Both the position numbers and the translations under genes were made by a program. DNA of 64,000 nucleotides from Sialis fuliginosa (lineage: Eukaryota; Arthropoda; Insecta; Megaloptera; Sialidae): the NCBI GenBank assembly GCA_961205875.1, contig OY540813.1, positions 19,129,001-19,193,000 on the forward strand, given 5' to 3'. The notes below the pieces were generated by a model, which saw nothing but the letters and a program-made list of their open reading frames with translations, had not been told where the DNA came from and ran no database searches. Below, in pieces: positions 37,261 through 50,010 of the stretch; the first letter of the stretch is position 1; each line of letters begins with the position of its first letter.

Positions 37261-37552
37261 TGTCCAGTATTATAAAGGAACTAGCAAAATTTGTGAGCTA
37301 GCAAGCACTTTCAAATGAGGTTTCTAACCTATCTGACAGTTCTCTTGAAGTTTCACGCGCAGTATTTAAACACCAACGGTTTAAAACAGTGGCGATATTA
37401 TGAAAATTATTTTGTACGGTCAGAGTTGCCAACTGTTATAATAAGTTGAAGTATCACTGCTCTAAATTCCATAGCTAATCCACAGAATTAATATCCCTTT
37501 TGAAAGTGCTTGCTAGCTAGCAAATGTGCAAGCTTCTTTATAATACCGGACA
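37261..37552. mobile_element. PIF/Harbinger-like MITE, family B copy 1
   Basis: The 292-bp element has ends tgtccagtattataaag and ctttataataccggaca, flanked on both sides by TTA (37258-37260, 37553-37555), the usual 3-bp PIF/Harbinger duplication. Subterminal arms around gctagcaagcactttcaaa also pair. The outer ends match family A (4898). It is in the same orientation as copy 2. Confidence 0.8.
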
Positions 37553-37949
37553 TTATACAACATAATACAGATGTTTTAAATGTACTGAAAATATTCATAG
37601 AAAGATTTTTGTGTTACTATTTTTATAATATCAGGTATTGATGTTCTAGCTAGTGCCAGTTGACCAATAGAAGGACTAAAGAGACATCAGCTGGCTTTAA
37701 TCTGATCCTGTTTATTCTTATTATAATATTTCGTTACTATTGTTTTAAAAGGATTTTTAATTTTTCAGTAAATGTATATTTTTTTATTACATTCGCAATG
37801 ATTGTGGCTTTTCTTAATAACAATTTAAATATTTACGATTATCTAATGTTTTGTTTACGATGTGGTCAGTTAGGTGTTTAATCGAAGGCGATATCTGGTC
37901 TTACATAAAATATACACATACACACATGTCTGTGCGTGTGTGTGATAGA

Positions 37950-38240
37950 ATGAAATCCTCTGTCGGAGCCCGCGGTCGTTCAAAGCCTGCTAAAGGCTGA
38001 GGTATTCTTGTATAAGTGTCAACGTCGCCGAACCGGCGCCTACAAATCCGATTTTCTCCCTGGTCCCGTGTTTAATTTACACTCGAGTGTCTTGTACACA
38101 CACACACACACACGAACACGCATACACAATACACATGTATACTGTGACTGACCGGGTCGATGTCAAACCGTCTTCTTAACGTTCACTGGATCTTTGGTGA
38201 CACATCGGGTCCGTGCACTTGTCAATCAGAAGTACTGAAA
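37950..38240. promoter_or_regulatory. tup: Candidate intronic enhancer island between (ca)n tracts
   Basis: A unique G+C-elevated block (agcccgcggtcgttcaaagc; gtcgccgaaccggcgcctac; gaccgggtcgatgtcaaacc) is interrupted by an (ac)n tract at about 38096-38113 and preceded by (ca/tg)n at 37915-37942. It contains no open frame with splice signals. It lies between two near-identical MITEs (37261 and 38575), yet is itself not repetitive in the window. Confidence 0.35.
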
Positions 38241-38574
38241 ATGTTTTTTATGAAATTTAAATAATGATTGATTTGTTTACTCATAATGTAATATAGTTTT
38301 CGTATATAGGTAATAGATATTTGATTTAAAAATAATTATAATATAGATTTTTAAATAATTTAAATTTTTTATTTATATTTAATGTTAATACATGCATCTA
38401 TCTTTTAAGTATGTTGTGTTGGGTTTAACTAATATACCTATGTTAATAACTAACGTTTATTTCATTTGTAATAAAGTTTTTTTAAGTTATGGAATTCACG
38501 GCCCATCCCTTATTTCTACTACCATATATAAATGTTTATTAGGAAATGTTAATTTAATTTATTTTATACGCTTA

Positions 38575-38911
38575 TGTCCGGTATTATAAACGAGCTAGCA
38601 AAATTTGCTAGCTTGCAGGTAAAAGAAGTTTCAAACGTATCTGACAGTTCTCTTTAAGTTTTATGAAATGTTTGACAATTTTCGCACACGCTTGGTATGT
38701 AAAAACCAACGGTATTAAAACAGTGGTGATATTATGAAAATTATTTTGTACAGTCAAAGTCAAAGTCGCCAACTGTGTTACAATTAGTTGAAGTATCACT
38801 GCTCTAAATTCCATAGCTAATCCATAGATACTAGTATCTACAGAATTAATACCCAATTTGAGAGTGCTTGCAAGCTAGCAAATTTTGTGAGCTCTTTTAT
38901 AATACCGGACA
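38575..38911. mobile_element. PIF/Harbinger-like MITE, family B copy 2
   Basis: The 337-bp element has ends tgtccggtattataaa and ttttataataccggaca, flanked by TTA on both sides (38572-38574, 38912-38914). The body is similar to copy 1 at 37261 (shared atctgacagttctct, aaaacagtggtgatattatg and the gctagc-rich arms). Confidence 0.85.
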
Positions 38912-39353
38912 TTATAAATTCTGTTTTAATATGACAAATTGTGAATTTGCAAGAGAAATTAAACAAAAATGTTTAATTACATCTTAAATTAAATACATGT
39001 ACTTACGTAGGTACCTATTATAAATACATACCTATTTAATGTTGGTTTATCATCAGATGTGGCTTAAGAACGGGTTAAAAGTATAATTAATATTTTAATA
39101 ATTATTATATTTCTTTATGTAGCCGAAACGATTAAGTCTACTTTTTGAGGAGTTAGTAATTTTGGTACGCAGAGAATTTAACTATAATAATAGACTTTAC
39201 AGTCTTAAAATGATATAATTTATTCTTGAATATAAATAGTATATATGCTACATATGTCTATTCCATAAATATATATCTAATTTTCATTTTGGAGCTATAG
39301 AAATCTAAGATCTCTTATATATATATTTGTATTTTGAGTACATACTTACAGTA

Positions 39354-39512
39354 CAGGGGCGGCGCACAATGGGGCATAAGTAATTTTCGAGTAAACTTTT
39401 TTTTTATCTTTAAATTTTGTGTCGATCTGTCAAACCCGATTAAACAAAAAATATATAAAATATATAAAAATAAATCTCGCCCAGGGTGCCAAACTTGCTA
39501 AGGCCGGCTCTG
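39354..39512. mobile_element. Small MITE, possibly hAT-type
   Basis: The left end caggggcggcgcacaatggg and right end tgctaaggccggctctg are imperfect inverted repeats. The right end recurs at about 24680-24697 and, diverged, at about 50645-50664. No clear 8-bp duplication is visible, so the family is tentative. Confidence 0.4.
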
Positions 39513-40014
39513 TATACTTATATACATATGAATACTAGTATATTTATATACGATACACCTGTATGTGGATTATTTTAAGAATATTATTAGTTTATTAGTA
39601 TAGATCTCTTAGTGCATTAGTTCTAATAAAATATCTAATAAGTTTAAGTGAGTGTACAGTTAAAAAAACCTTGGTCCGGCCCTGACAATGACTAACGTAT
39701 AGCCTATTAGAAAACCAATAACAAAAATCATAGATAAAGACATCAATAACTTTTTATAAAAAGACAGCCACCAGGAAATATTTATAAGATTCATCAAACA
39801 TTTGGCTTGGGCAGATGTGAGAACTGTAATATTGCAAAAAATAGTTCATGTTTAGTTTTATAATCCGACATACTTGAAAGTATTTTAAATTAAATTTGCA
39901 TAACGCAAGCATGTGTGATTCGGTTTTAATACGTCATGTAAAAAACGAACATTCGTCGATATTCTTTGTTACGAAATATTGTATTTATAACTGTATGAAT
40001 CGTATTTTGTACAC

Positions 40015-40198
40015 TAGGGCCGTAATTAGAGGCTCTGGGACCCCGGGGCAGCAAGTGACCGAGGAGCCCTCACTGTTTACAATTTTTGCATTTTACTAAT
40101 TATAATGACCTTTTTTTTGTTCCTCAATCTTGACGACTTCTATTTTTACTATGCTGCGGGGGGCCCTTTGCACTGACACGGTTGTAGTTACGGCCCTG
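40015..40198. mobile_element. hAT-type MITE, 184 bp (relative of 29674)
   Basis: The ends tagggccgtaattagaggct and gtagttacggccctg match the 800-bp element at 29674, including ccccggggcagcaagtgac. The flanking 8-mers ttgtacac and atgcacac agree at six of eight positions, consistent with an old hAT duplication. It is an internally shortened copy. Confidence 0.75.
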
Positions 40199-40714
40199 AT
40201 GCACACCAATTATAGTTATACGTATGTAATGTAAGAATATATCTATAGTTTCGATATTAAAGATTTTGTATAATTTTAAGTGTTTTAAATAACAAAATTG
40301 GGAAAAGAAAAATTTATGAAATCAACGCTGTATGACTGTCTGTCTGTCACAGCCTTCTATAGCTACTGAACCGTATGACCCAGAAAGCTTAGATTTGGAT
40401 TATTATAGTAAATGGTGGAACAATAATATACCTGAGTTATAAAGGTAAGATCCAAGTTCTTAGAGGGGAGCAAACAAGTTTCCAAAACAATTTATTTATT
40501 TAATCCCGGCGAATGGAGTATATACATATATATATCAAATGATATCTGACAATATTCAAGGAATTTATACATGTAAACGTTTTGTTATTATTAAAATATT
40601 GCTTTAATAAATAAAATAAAATTGTAAAAATATTTTGTCGCCTGCCCATATCTCCGAAAGTAATAGCGATAAAAATTAAAAATTATTTGAGAATACCTAT
40701 TGTATAATGAGGTC

Positions 40715-40839
40715 ATCATATGTACGATTTCATTCGCTACATCTGTGTGCTGTAATTTATATTTGATGCCTAGCCGATAGCGTTAGCCACAAGCTAATTA
40801 GCTTTTGTACTCGAACAAATTCTTTATAATATCGGGCAC
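40715..40839. mobile_element. MITE family A, half copy
   Basis: Matches the right half of the elements at 4898 and 49441: cattcgctacatctgtg, gccgatagcgttagc, and the end attctttataatatcgggca. The left half is absent. Confidence 0.6.
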
Positions 40840-41781
40840 TAGTGGTTGTTAACTTTGTTATAGTTAAAATAAATTAACAATCGAGTAAATTGAAAAAGTA
40901 ACTATATTTTTTGATGTTCAATTTGTTAAGATTTGTATTGTATTTACACATATAGTTTTGTATGTATATTAGGTCACAATGGAAATTGAAATTAATAGTT
41001 TTATTATACATATATTAAAATCATTTTGACACTTAGTTAATTAAACTAATGTAGGTAAGTACATTAAAAACACCTGTATATGAAAAACAAGTGGGCCAAT
41101 TTACTAGGTCGATTTTAATATTAGAATTTTATTTGAGTCCACACAATCGAAAGAGCACCATTATAATCACTTAAACCTTAATCTACGAAAATAATAAATT
41201 TAGCTTTATTTGTTGAAAATATTCTGAGAAATTTATTTTAATGGGCATGCATTTAAAACGAATACATTTTTTTTTTCAATATTAGTATTTGTCGTAAGAG
41301 GATAATGCCAGCCGACAATTGAAGACATAAAAAAATGTATTAGTATAAGGTATTACTTATATACATATCCTATATATACCTACTTGAATAAATTTTTCAT
41401 TTGTGTATTTCAGTTCTAAGCTTTTCGTCTTTGGTTCTTCGATAATCTGGATTAACGTTTAGTCAGAATAACCTCTTCACCTAATTAGTTCGAATTTACA
41501 ATGCGTAGGTACGATAATATTTTTACATATTTTATGTATATTTATATTTATATATTTATATATACCTACACTTTTTCGAGTAGGTGCATACTATGGTTAT
41601 TTAATGTTTATAGGTATAAGATTATTAGATTAAAACTTAAAATTTCTGCACGAGCTTTATTTAAAATATGTCAAAATGATCGACTTTTTATCTTTTTGTT
41701 TATTTTTCGATTTTTAAATCTTATCATGCGAGAGAAACGGAAGTTGTGTATAATATGTATAGTTGATCTGACTCGAAAACT

Positions 41782-41970
41782 GAGCCATGTCAAAAGAAAG
41801 AAATAGTTTGGGATATACTTGTCCTTTTTTAAACAGAAGTGTCTATTTAATTTTTATTAGAAAAAGAGATAGATATAACCCAAACCTACCGCATTTCTCT
41901 CACCGTTTTGGAGAAATAATACACTATTATGTTAATACAGATTGTGCGGTCCATGCACTATGTCTATGGT
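41782..41970. repeat. Interspersed repeat, copy 1
   Basis: Shares a block of about 150 bp with 62121-62296: gtcaaaagaaagaaatag, ttgggatatacttgtc, agaaaaagagatagatata and ctctcaccgttttggagaaa. Copy 2 keeps short inverted ends (catagac...gtctatg). This copy ends in tgtctatgg. Likely a MITE of unknown family. Confidence 0.55.
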
Positions 41971-43805
41971 AAAGATCTATATATTTATTATAATTATTAG
42001 GTCGGTATCAAATCAATATTTTATCAAAGAATGTTTTAAATGAGTCATATAATATTTTTTTTAAATATATGACAGTTGCTTTAGATTTTAGATAGTTGAT
42101 GTTGATAAAACAAATAGCTGTTTTCGGTGCTCGTATGGTTATTCTATCTCTCTTTAAATCTTCTTTCAGAAGCGATCGATAGGTCTCGGGTATAATTTTG
42201 GATGTGGGTAATTTATCTAATTTTTTTTTAGTTAATAGAACTTTGTATTTATTTTGAAAAAAATCAGATCAACCATCTTTTAAAAACCGGTATTTTTTTG
42301 AAAATGATGTTTATTACTGTTCAAAAATTACATTTTTCAATCATAGACTAAATTCATTTCATTAATCAAATTCAAATTCATGTCAATTATGACTGAATTT
42401 AATTCAAAATGTCATAATCCTATATATGATTTTTATTTTTAAGTTTAGAGGATAAATAGCAGAGATAAAAAGGAATCTAATATCTTATGGTAAGAAACTT
42501 ATATATAAAATATATTGATATACATTTCATAAAATATATTTTATTGTTAATATGCAGAACAGGGCTTCGAAAGTAATCACTGAATTTAAATTTTTTAATT
42601 AACGTAGGTACATTTCTAAAGTATAAAAAGTTTTATTAGGTCAAACTTTTTAAGGGTGAGAGGTTAAACATAATAAATGCGTCACTGTTGAATTTTATTG
42701 ATGTGCCATCTTAATGTATTCATAATTAAGTAACCCTATTATTTATTATATTTGATAAAAAAATAACATACAAATATTTACCACCTCTTCGAGTGAGATT
42801 CTTAATGTTGTTGATAGTAATAAATAAATGTAGGTATTATAAGTTCTTAACACATAAGCGTAATATAAAAATATTTGCAGTAAGGTATTTTTAACTTAAA
42901 CAATGTCAAATGTATGTATATATGTGTGTAAATAAATTATGTGGGTGTAATAACTTTATAGTCGGCTATACATAAAGAAAACTGCTTGTATAAAACCCGT
43001 TTGTGTGTGTGTACGTGTTTCTGTATGCGGCCTCAGAGTTTTTGAAATGTTTTGAGAAGTGTTAATTTTGTTATTTGTATTCTGTTTTTTATGCCTGTCG
43101 GATTCTTTTCAAGTGAGGTAATTTAATGGTTATACCTAACAAATCTATACAATTATACGGCACATTTGTTTATTTGGATTAACCGCTAATTAAAGCGGTC
43201 GGAATTTTTACAGAAATCCCGAAAAAATATCATTAATGAAACTAGAATGTTTCGCGGTAGATAACATTTTAAATTTATCTTTTTTTATTTTTATTTCTTA
43301 CATAAATATTCTTTAATGAGTACCTACTACTCATTTGAATTGTTCATTGTTGTGTTGTCGTTTTCTAGTACCAATCAAAAGTTTTTTAGCTTCTATCATG
43401 GAATAGTGATTATTTGTAATCTATAAGAACGAGATTTTTATTTCGTAATAATACTAATAATTTTAATATTTAAATGGCGAGATCAAATAAAGCCATTCAG
43501 AATAATTTAATTGAAAAACTTAACCGTAGTTCACATTGTTATATTTGTTTATTTATAAAAAGTAAATAAAAAGGAAATGTCAAAAATTGCTGTCGAGTGA
43601 TACTAAAATTTAAAAAAATGAACAAAAACAAAGGTATTGCAAAAATATAGTCTTTGATCATAAAATAAACTTCTGTGGCCAACACAAGATTATTTTTATT
43701 TATTATTACACACAAACAAACATCTTAAAAACTGTTTTTATACTTAAAAAATATACCGAAAATGCACCGACCTGAAAGAACAAAACAAATAAAAATGACA
43801 CCTAC

Positions 43806-44056
43806 CCATTTAGGAAATGCCAGCTCTTGACTCAATATTGGGTTGCCAATGTTGCTTTTTCAATATTATTCCTAGTCTAGGCCAACTTTCATCTATTTTT
43901 TATCTAAAGTTGGGTCAACTCTGGACCAGCCTTACTGCGATAAGCCTTGCCCGAGTCTTGAAGGAAGTTATCATTTGTATATAATTGGTCTAGTGTTGGC
44001 TAACATTGGCGCAAGCCTGGGCCATCCAAGGCACCTTTGTAATTTCCTAAATGGGT
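43806..44056. mobile_element. MITE family F, copy 1 (251 bp)
   Basis: The ends acccatttaggaaat and atttcctaaatgggt are perfect inverted repeats. The interior is G+C-richer than the intron, with tcaatattgggttgccaa and ggcgcaagcctgggcc words. An inverted copy lies at 58449-58722 just downstream of the LIM1 exon. Target duplication unclear; family unknown. Confidence 0.75.
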
Positions 44057-44710
44057 AAGTATAAAAATTATTTTCAGAAAGTTCAATTTTTGATGGTATC
44101 CTCGAGATTATCACAAAATTCAGCTCGTGGGACTTTTTTGAACTCAATTTGACTATAATATATTCTTATAAGAAAGGTATACCTTTTTAAAACACATGGA
44201 TGTGAATATATTTTTTAATATGTATAGACATGCGATATAAAAATAAATGGTTTATCTACAGGTATAATTTTATGATTATATTTTGTAATTTTATTCTGCA
44301 CATTAATTCTTAATTACAATTTGATACAACAACAAATTGCTAGAGATTCATATTTCACAAAATTTAATCATAAAAAAATAATTCCATTTATAATTAAAAC
44401 AGTTTTTTTTCGAATTCGAAATTTTGATGAAAATATTCGTTTTGACCTCGTCAGAATCCATTCTGACTAACTATTTTCGCTATGATGTCTGTGTGTCTGT
44501 GTCGATCTATACACACTGTAATTCTAAAACGATAAATAATATAAATGTGGATTTATATCTATATTTAGGATTACTCCTTTGGAATAGTGTCAATTAGAAA
44601 AAATGTTTTGGATACAAATTTTAGAGAAAGTTATTATCTATTTATGTTTTATTAATTTTTTACTATTTTTTATCATTAAGCACGATTGCTATATAATAAG
44701 AATCACTTAT

Positions 44711-44844
44711 ACAGGATGAGTCTTATCAGGTGGTAACTCCCTCATGAAGAGTTTCCGGACACATGTTCATATGAACTTTTTTGCTTGAAATATTTTTTTC
44801 GATCAACTGTTCAAGTTTGTTCCATCTGATATGACTCATCCTGT
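44711..44844. mobile_element. Small TA-flanked MITE, 134 bp
   Basis: The ends acaggatgagtcttatcagg and ctgatatgactcatcctgt are inverted repeats of about 24 bases with few mismatches. TA lies on both sides, fitting a Tc1/mariner-like MITE. Part of its interior (gaagagtttccgg) recurs near 12920. Confidence 0.7.
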
Positions 44845-47800
44845 ATACTGTACACTCATTACAGCGTATAAGAATATCCTGTGGCACACATGATAGCTTT
44901 TTTTAAATTACAATATTCTTCAAAATACCACTTCCATAAGTTTTTTAGAAAAATTTCGCTGTACTATTTTTAATTCTACCATAAGTACCATGGATGGACT
45001 ACAATATTCGTAATTACAGCACTGGTTTTATAAATATTTATTTTTTACATACTCTGGTCACAATATTTATTTAATTATATACAATTTTTCTCATTTGCGG
45101 TAAATTATTACTTATCTTAATTGCCCAGACATATTTTTTTATGAAAATGCATGCAATATAATAATTACGGTAGTAAAATATACGTATATGTTTGACTTAA
45201 ATGACTGGTGAACGCTATAAATTCAGCCCAGTGGAACCGGTTTAATTTTTAATTATATGCTAATAATATTGATTTTATTCGATTTTTTAACAATTGCTTT
45301 ATATATTTGATTTTTACATAGAATGGCCGTAAAATGTAATTAAGTTTATAATTTCGGTTTAAATTAATGACTCGATATTATAAATTTAAAAAAATATATT
45401 TTGTGTTTGTAATTTATTTATTTTGAATATAACAGTAATATGTTTTTTGATATGATTGCAAAATGTATTGACAGTGTGAAGTGGTTGTCCCAATTTTTAG
45501 CAAATAAATATATAAATTATATTGTGCATGTACCTATGTAGTATGTAGGCAGTAGGGTGCATAAATCCATTATTTTTTATTTGCTGATTTACTAACGGTG
45601 AATGGTTTTTAATGAGCATAATTTAATTATTGTATTATAACTATGTAGGGCTGCATGTTGAGATGATACTTTTTTCGGTCTCGTCTTGATTTCGAAACAA
45701 GATTGATACCGAGACGAAATTGACTTAAATTCGGACGAGACGAGATCATTTGAAGTTTTGACGAGACGAGATCGAGGCGATATTAACTTTATTTATAAGT
45801 CTCGTCGAGAATCTCACCGAAAGTCTCGCTTAAAATAATATTATTAATAATTATAGTCCAGTCATTTTAGACGAAAAATAGCATGACCATCTGGTGAAGA
45901 AATTTTTTTGCATTCATCTTTATTTTGGCATCACAAAAATGTGCAAAAAGTCCAATTTAAAATAATGTACGTATATAGTGAATTAATTAAGTTCTAAGAT
46001 TACAAAAATCAGTTTTTCGCGAATATCTCGTTTTCTATTGATTATGCACACGTATTTTGTTCATTAAAAAATTGTTCACAAGAAAATTATCTACAAAAAG
46101 GATTATTTTCAACTTTCGGACATTATAAAAAAAGTTAGTTATGCATAAACTGGTCAGTTTGTATGAGCTGTATCTCGACTTCAGGTGGTTATTATTATTT
46201 AAATCATGACAAATGATATTATATTTATTATACATAGGGATTTATGATTGCCATGCCAGAATAAAACATTTAATCAAGGATATTATTTTATGCAAAAAAT
46301 ATTATAAGAACTTCATATATGAAGGAACTACAGCTCCTTAAAAATATGATTATACGAGATTACACAAAATATACTTTTGTATATGTACACTGAAAAAAAT
46401 AATAAGTTGAATTCATCAATAATTATAGTTAATAAAATGAACCAAAATATTTTGTATAATACGGGTAACCCAAAAGGAGGTTGGGAAGTTACGTCAAAAA
46501 AGTAGTAATAAGTTGAAATTTCTTATAATTGTTTAAACACTCAAAATGAATTAAAAACTGAAATTTCATTTTTTGACCAGCTCGTTTTTAAGAAAATAAA
46601 TTTTAATGAAAATTGATGACAATAGACTGCTAAATGATAAAAAAATCAATTTAAAAACAGTAAGATTGATTTGAAAATTAAGGATATTAAAAATTAAACA
46701 TTTATGTAAGTATTTAAACAAGAATTAGAAGTTTCGACAATATCATTATTGAAAAAAACAATATAAGAAACTCGAAAAATATGTGAAATTATGTATAAAT
46801 ATTTGAAACTAACGCGTAACATGACAAAAAACCGGCATTGTAAAATGACAAGTAATGACAAATACATGACTGCAAATGAGAAAGACAAATCGTAGATTTT
46901 GCAACAGCGAACACTGCGTCCTACCCCCAACCTCTTAAATTGACCAAATATACACTTATTAAAACAAATTATTATATATAAATTGGGACAAATTTTTTGA
47001 TTGAGTCAATCCAATATATTTTTAAGTGAACCGATGTTCTGTGTTTTTAACAAAATTATTTGATCATTGATTGACATTTGGTTAAAAATATATACATAAC
47101 GGTTTTGTTACAAGAAACAATTGTGCTATTTACAGTCTGTCCCGGCTTTTATAAGTTTATAATAACAATGCTTAGGTCAACTCATTTAATGCCCGCCTTC
47201 ACAAATTTTAAAGTAACAAACGAAAGATTTATTAATTCTGATAAGGAAACCCAGAACACGTATATACATAGACAAGTTACCGATATATACTTTATATATA
47301 AATAATCAAAAATGCACTTCCCTAGTGAGAGTCATACAACTTCCTGTTCATAATTACAAGGTAATTGTTCAAATCAATATTTAGTTCAAATTTCAGCAAC
47401 TAAAATTTGTTGTTTAAATAAAACTAAAGAATATTTGACTGTTAGATGTATATAATATTTTTTTAACCCGTATTTAGTATTTTTAATAAAATATTTTCAA
47501 CTATACGTATTTGTTAATTTTAACCAAAGTTTCTACTCTATAAAACTGAATTAATAGTTATTTCACTAATTGAATTAGTCACTTTAAATTTCACTAAAAA
47601 ATAGTGATTTCGAATCGAATGTGGCACCATTACGGCATTTATTCTTACTTCGATTTATAAATTCGATAAATTTATTTATACAAAACTTGAAAAATCTATC
47701 CAAAAATTTTTTTAGTGTGTTTGCAATAAACGTTTCTCATTAATTCTGACTCTTTCATAAATTAGCCTATAATAAATAAGTTATGAATGATTAAGAGATT

Positions 47801-48424
47801 ATTGTCATGGGTGAGGGTTTTCTATTTATTCATGCTTATTAAATAATGAATGATTTTTTTTAGATTGTTTCAGTTTTTGACATCAAAAATAAATACATAA
47901 AATAAAAACCTTAGATTCTGTCATAGCTTAAGAATAAGTAACTGTTCAATAATTCAAGTAGTGAATAATCACTAATTCGTAGTGGTGTAGGTACTTTTAA
48001 CTATTTCAATTAGTACACATTCACTATGAATTAGTAATTCCTCACTTGTTCAGTTTTAGTAATAAATGCACCCTTATCAATAAATATTTTTTTAATGAAA
48101 CTATTAAAATGTAGATAGTTACACGTATTAGGAGGTATATTTACATGAGAAATACCTTAAGAACCTTAGAATAATAATGAAAGAAATCACGCCTGAATAC
48201 GGATTAAGTAATACTAAAATTCGCAATCTTACCAATATCTCAGTTTCCCGTATACCGGCTCTAATTTTCTTGGTGATATAACACACAGTCCCGGTTCTGG
48301 TTTAATCTCACCTCGAACTTTATACTTGCAATGACATCCCCTTAAATACAACTGATATTTTGTATTTTAATTCAAAATAACGCTATACTTAAAATTGTTA
48401 ATTAAGGTTTATCTCAATCAATAT
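44845..48424. other. Intron 1 A+T-rich DNA
   Basis: Apart from the cgagacgaga copy at 45650-45840, no feature is supported. A tacactgaaaaaaa end at about 46387 resembles a TIR of common insect elements, and a possible partner (tttttttagtgtg) at about 47708 is too weak to call. Open frames here are A+T-driven. Confidence 0.4.
45650..45840. repeat. cgagacgaga repeat family, best-preserved copy
   Basis: Contains ggtctcgtcttgatttcg, gataccgagacgaaattgac, two gacgagacgagatc blocks and tataagtctcgtcgagaatc. This copy shows the family as a roughly 190-bp unit of alternating ctcg/cgag words able to fold on itself. Confidence 0.6.
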
Positions 48425-48605
48425 TAAAACTAAATGAATCAAGCAGCGTCTGTACAGACGAGAGGCAATTCTTTATATACCTCCGAGACGATTTGCATTT
48501 GGACATGAAAGAGTTCGCCGTCATTACAGGCGCCGCTTCTTATCTACAGAATTCTCGCGACTGTCTCTAAGTGTGCTCCGTCTCTCTCGCTCTATAGTTT
48601 TAACA
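48425..48605. promoter_or_regulatory. tup: Candidate intronic enhancer with SMAD-like palindrome and octamer
   Basis: A unique island of mixed composition contains the 14-bp perfect palindrome cgtctgtacagacg (48447-48460), which includes inverted GTCTG/CAGAC SMAD boxes, and an exact POU octamer atttgcat (48491-48498). A G+C-rich tail (acaggcgccgcttc; cgcgactgtctct) follows. tup is a known Dpp (BMP) target in Drosophila, which makes the SMAD-like pair notable. Function is inference. Confidence 0.35.
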
Positions 48606-49440
48606 TCAGTGGCGGCTCGTGTGTAACACTATAAGAAAAACAAACAGGTGTCTTTATATAAGAATACATTAATCTTTGTAATCTTTAATATATAATATAT
48701 TGATATGGCATTATGGTCTTTAAATTTAGACGCGTCTTGGTGGAGATCACGGTATTGTGAGTTTTACCATATTTTTTATGGAATGTTTCTATTTAAAACA
48801 GAAAATAATTGTTGTAATATTTTTTAAGACTTTTAATTTTATCTACACTAATTTCATGTAATAATATATAACTAGTAAGGGATACTCAATACGTGACTGA
48901 AAATTAAATTAATAAAAAATAAAAAATAGGTTATTTCTGAACCGGAAGATGAGGAGGAGTGTCCTAGAACCCAGAAAAAACAAAACATTAAATCATGACC
49001 TTTCAAATGATATAACTATAACATGTCTACTTTAGGGAACATGATCTGAGGGTAATATAGCTGTTAAAAATTTATCCTTATCATCTTAATTATTTAAATC
49101 GATGTGCAATGTGTATAATATACATATAAAAGTGAAAAAATCTATTTTTAATGTTAATTATATTGTAATGATTTCTCAATAAGTACAAATGTGTGTATAT
49201 CTACCTATATTTCTTTTAAACAATTTTTTGAACTTCGTGGTAAATTTTTACATTTAAAATTTACACATCTTTACCCTAAATAACTACCTATATACGTATT
49301 TAACTTACATGCAAAGTCTATAATGAGAATTTTATAATATTTTTATAAAGTACCTATCTGCAATTTCTTATTAGATATTAAATATTAATATCATGAGCGA
49401 ATATTTCGTTAAACCAAGAATCAATGAAGAACAAAAAGAT
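48606..49440. other. Intron 1 spacer with isolated hAT-like end
   Basis: The string cagtggcggctcgtg at about 48609 looks like a hAT-type left end, but no matching right end is found. Otherwise A+T-rich with nothing recognised. Confidence 0.35.
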
Positions 49441-49735
49441 AATTAGCTTCCAGCTAACGCTATCTGCTAGGTGTCAAATTGTTATGAAACTGCTCGATAT
49501 TTTAAAGCAGTGGTAATAAATGTATATAAAAGTATATGCTATATATTTTATGCGGTACACTTGGCAGCACTTATTTTAAGTCGCGGATTTTTACTTATCT
49601 CGCATGCGTTAAGATTATCATTCGCTACATCTGTGAGTGTGTTGTCATTTATATTCTAGCAGATAGCGTTAGCTGGAAGATAATTTGCTTTTCTTTTGCA
49701 CTCAAGCAATTTTTTTATAATATACCGCGGGTATA
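49441..49735. mobile_element. MITE family A, copy 2
   Basis: Body matches 4898-5193: ccagctaacgctatctgcta on the left and agcagatagcgttagctgg on the right are exact inverted arms, with shared interior aaactgctcgatattttaaa and the cgcatgcgtta block. The terminal bases are partly eroded. Two frames of 62 and 66 codons over it are by-products. Confidence 0.7.
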
Positions 49736-49779
49736 AGTGTCGGAAAACTAATTTGTTTATTTATAAACTACCAAAACTT

Positions 49780-50010
49780 TATTTCATGGACCACCACTGC
49801 TCAATCCAATGGTGATGACGGAACCCACGACATACACGCGCATGCACACACACACACAAATACCCATACTCGCGCGCGTTTGGTTAGATTTATGGTCGTT
49901 GAAGACAGATTACAAGAGAGCGGCAACGAGTATCGATTTTTCAATTTATCGTTTTTGTTGTGCGCCATCGGAAAGCGATTTAGATGATCTGACCACTAAC
50001 GCGTGATCTG
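49780..50010. promoter_or_regulatory. tup: Candidate intronic enhancer island
   Basis: A unique G+C-elevated island with an (ac)n tract, a homeodomain K50-type gattaca word (about 49907), a caudal/posterior-Hox-like tttatgg (about 49890) and gatgatctgaccactaacgc at the right. The 65-codon frame across it shows no domain. Its sharp contrast with the A+T-rich surroundings suggests constraint. Confidence 0.3.

Larger units (their letters stand above)
40199..43805. other. Intron 1 A+T-rich DNA with repeat fragments
   Basis: Holds a half copy of MITE family A at about 40715-40839, a 'ctgtctgtctgt' type repeat fragment at about 40320-40400 and a repeat at about 41782-41970. The 101-codon frame at 41501-41806 is Ile/Tyr/Phe-rich and not gene-like. 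The rest is low-complexity. Confidence 0.45.

Noticed and set aside
41501-41806. 101-codon open frame in intron 1
   Set aside because: Dominated by Ile, Tyr, Phe and Lys from A+T-rich DNA and partly over an interspersed repeat. No domain.
46387-47718. Possible 1.3-kb element between tacactgaaaaaaa and tttttttagtgtg
   Set aside because: Only about a dozen low-complexity bases match and the inner sequences do not pair.
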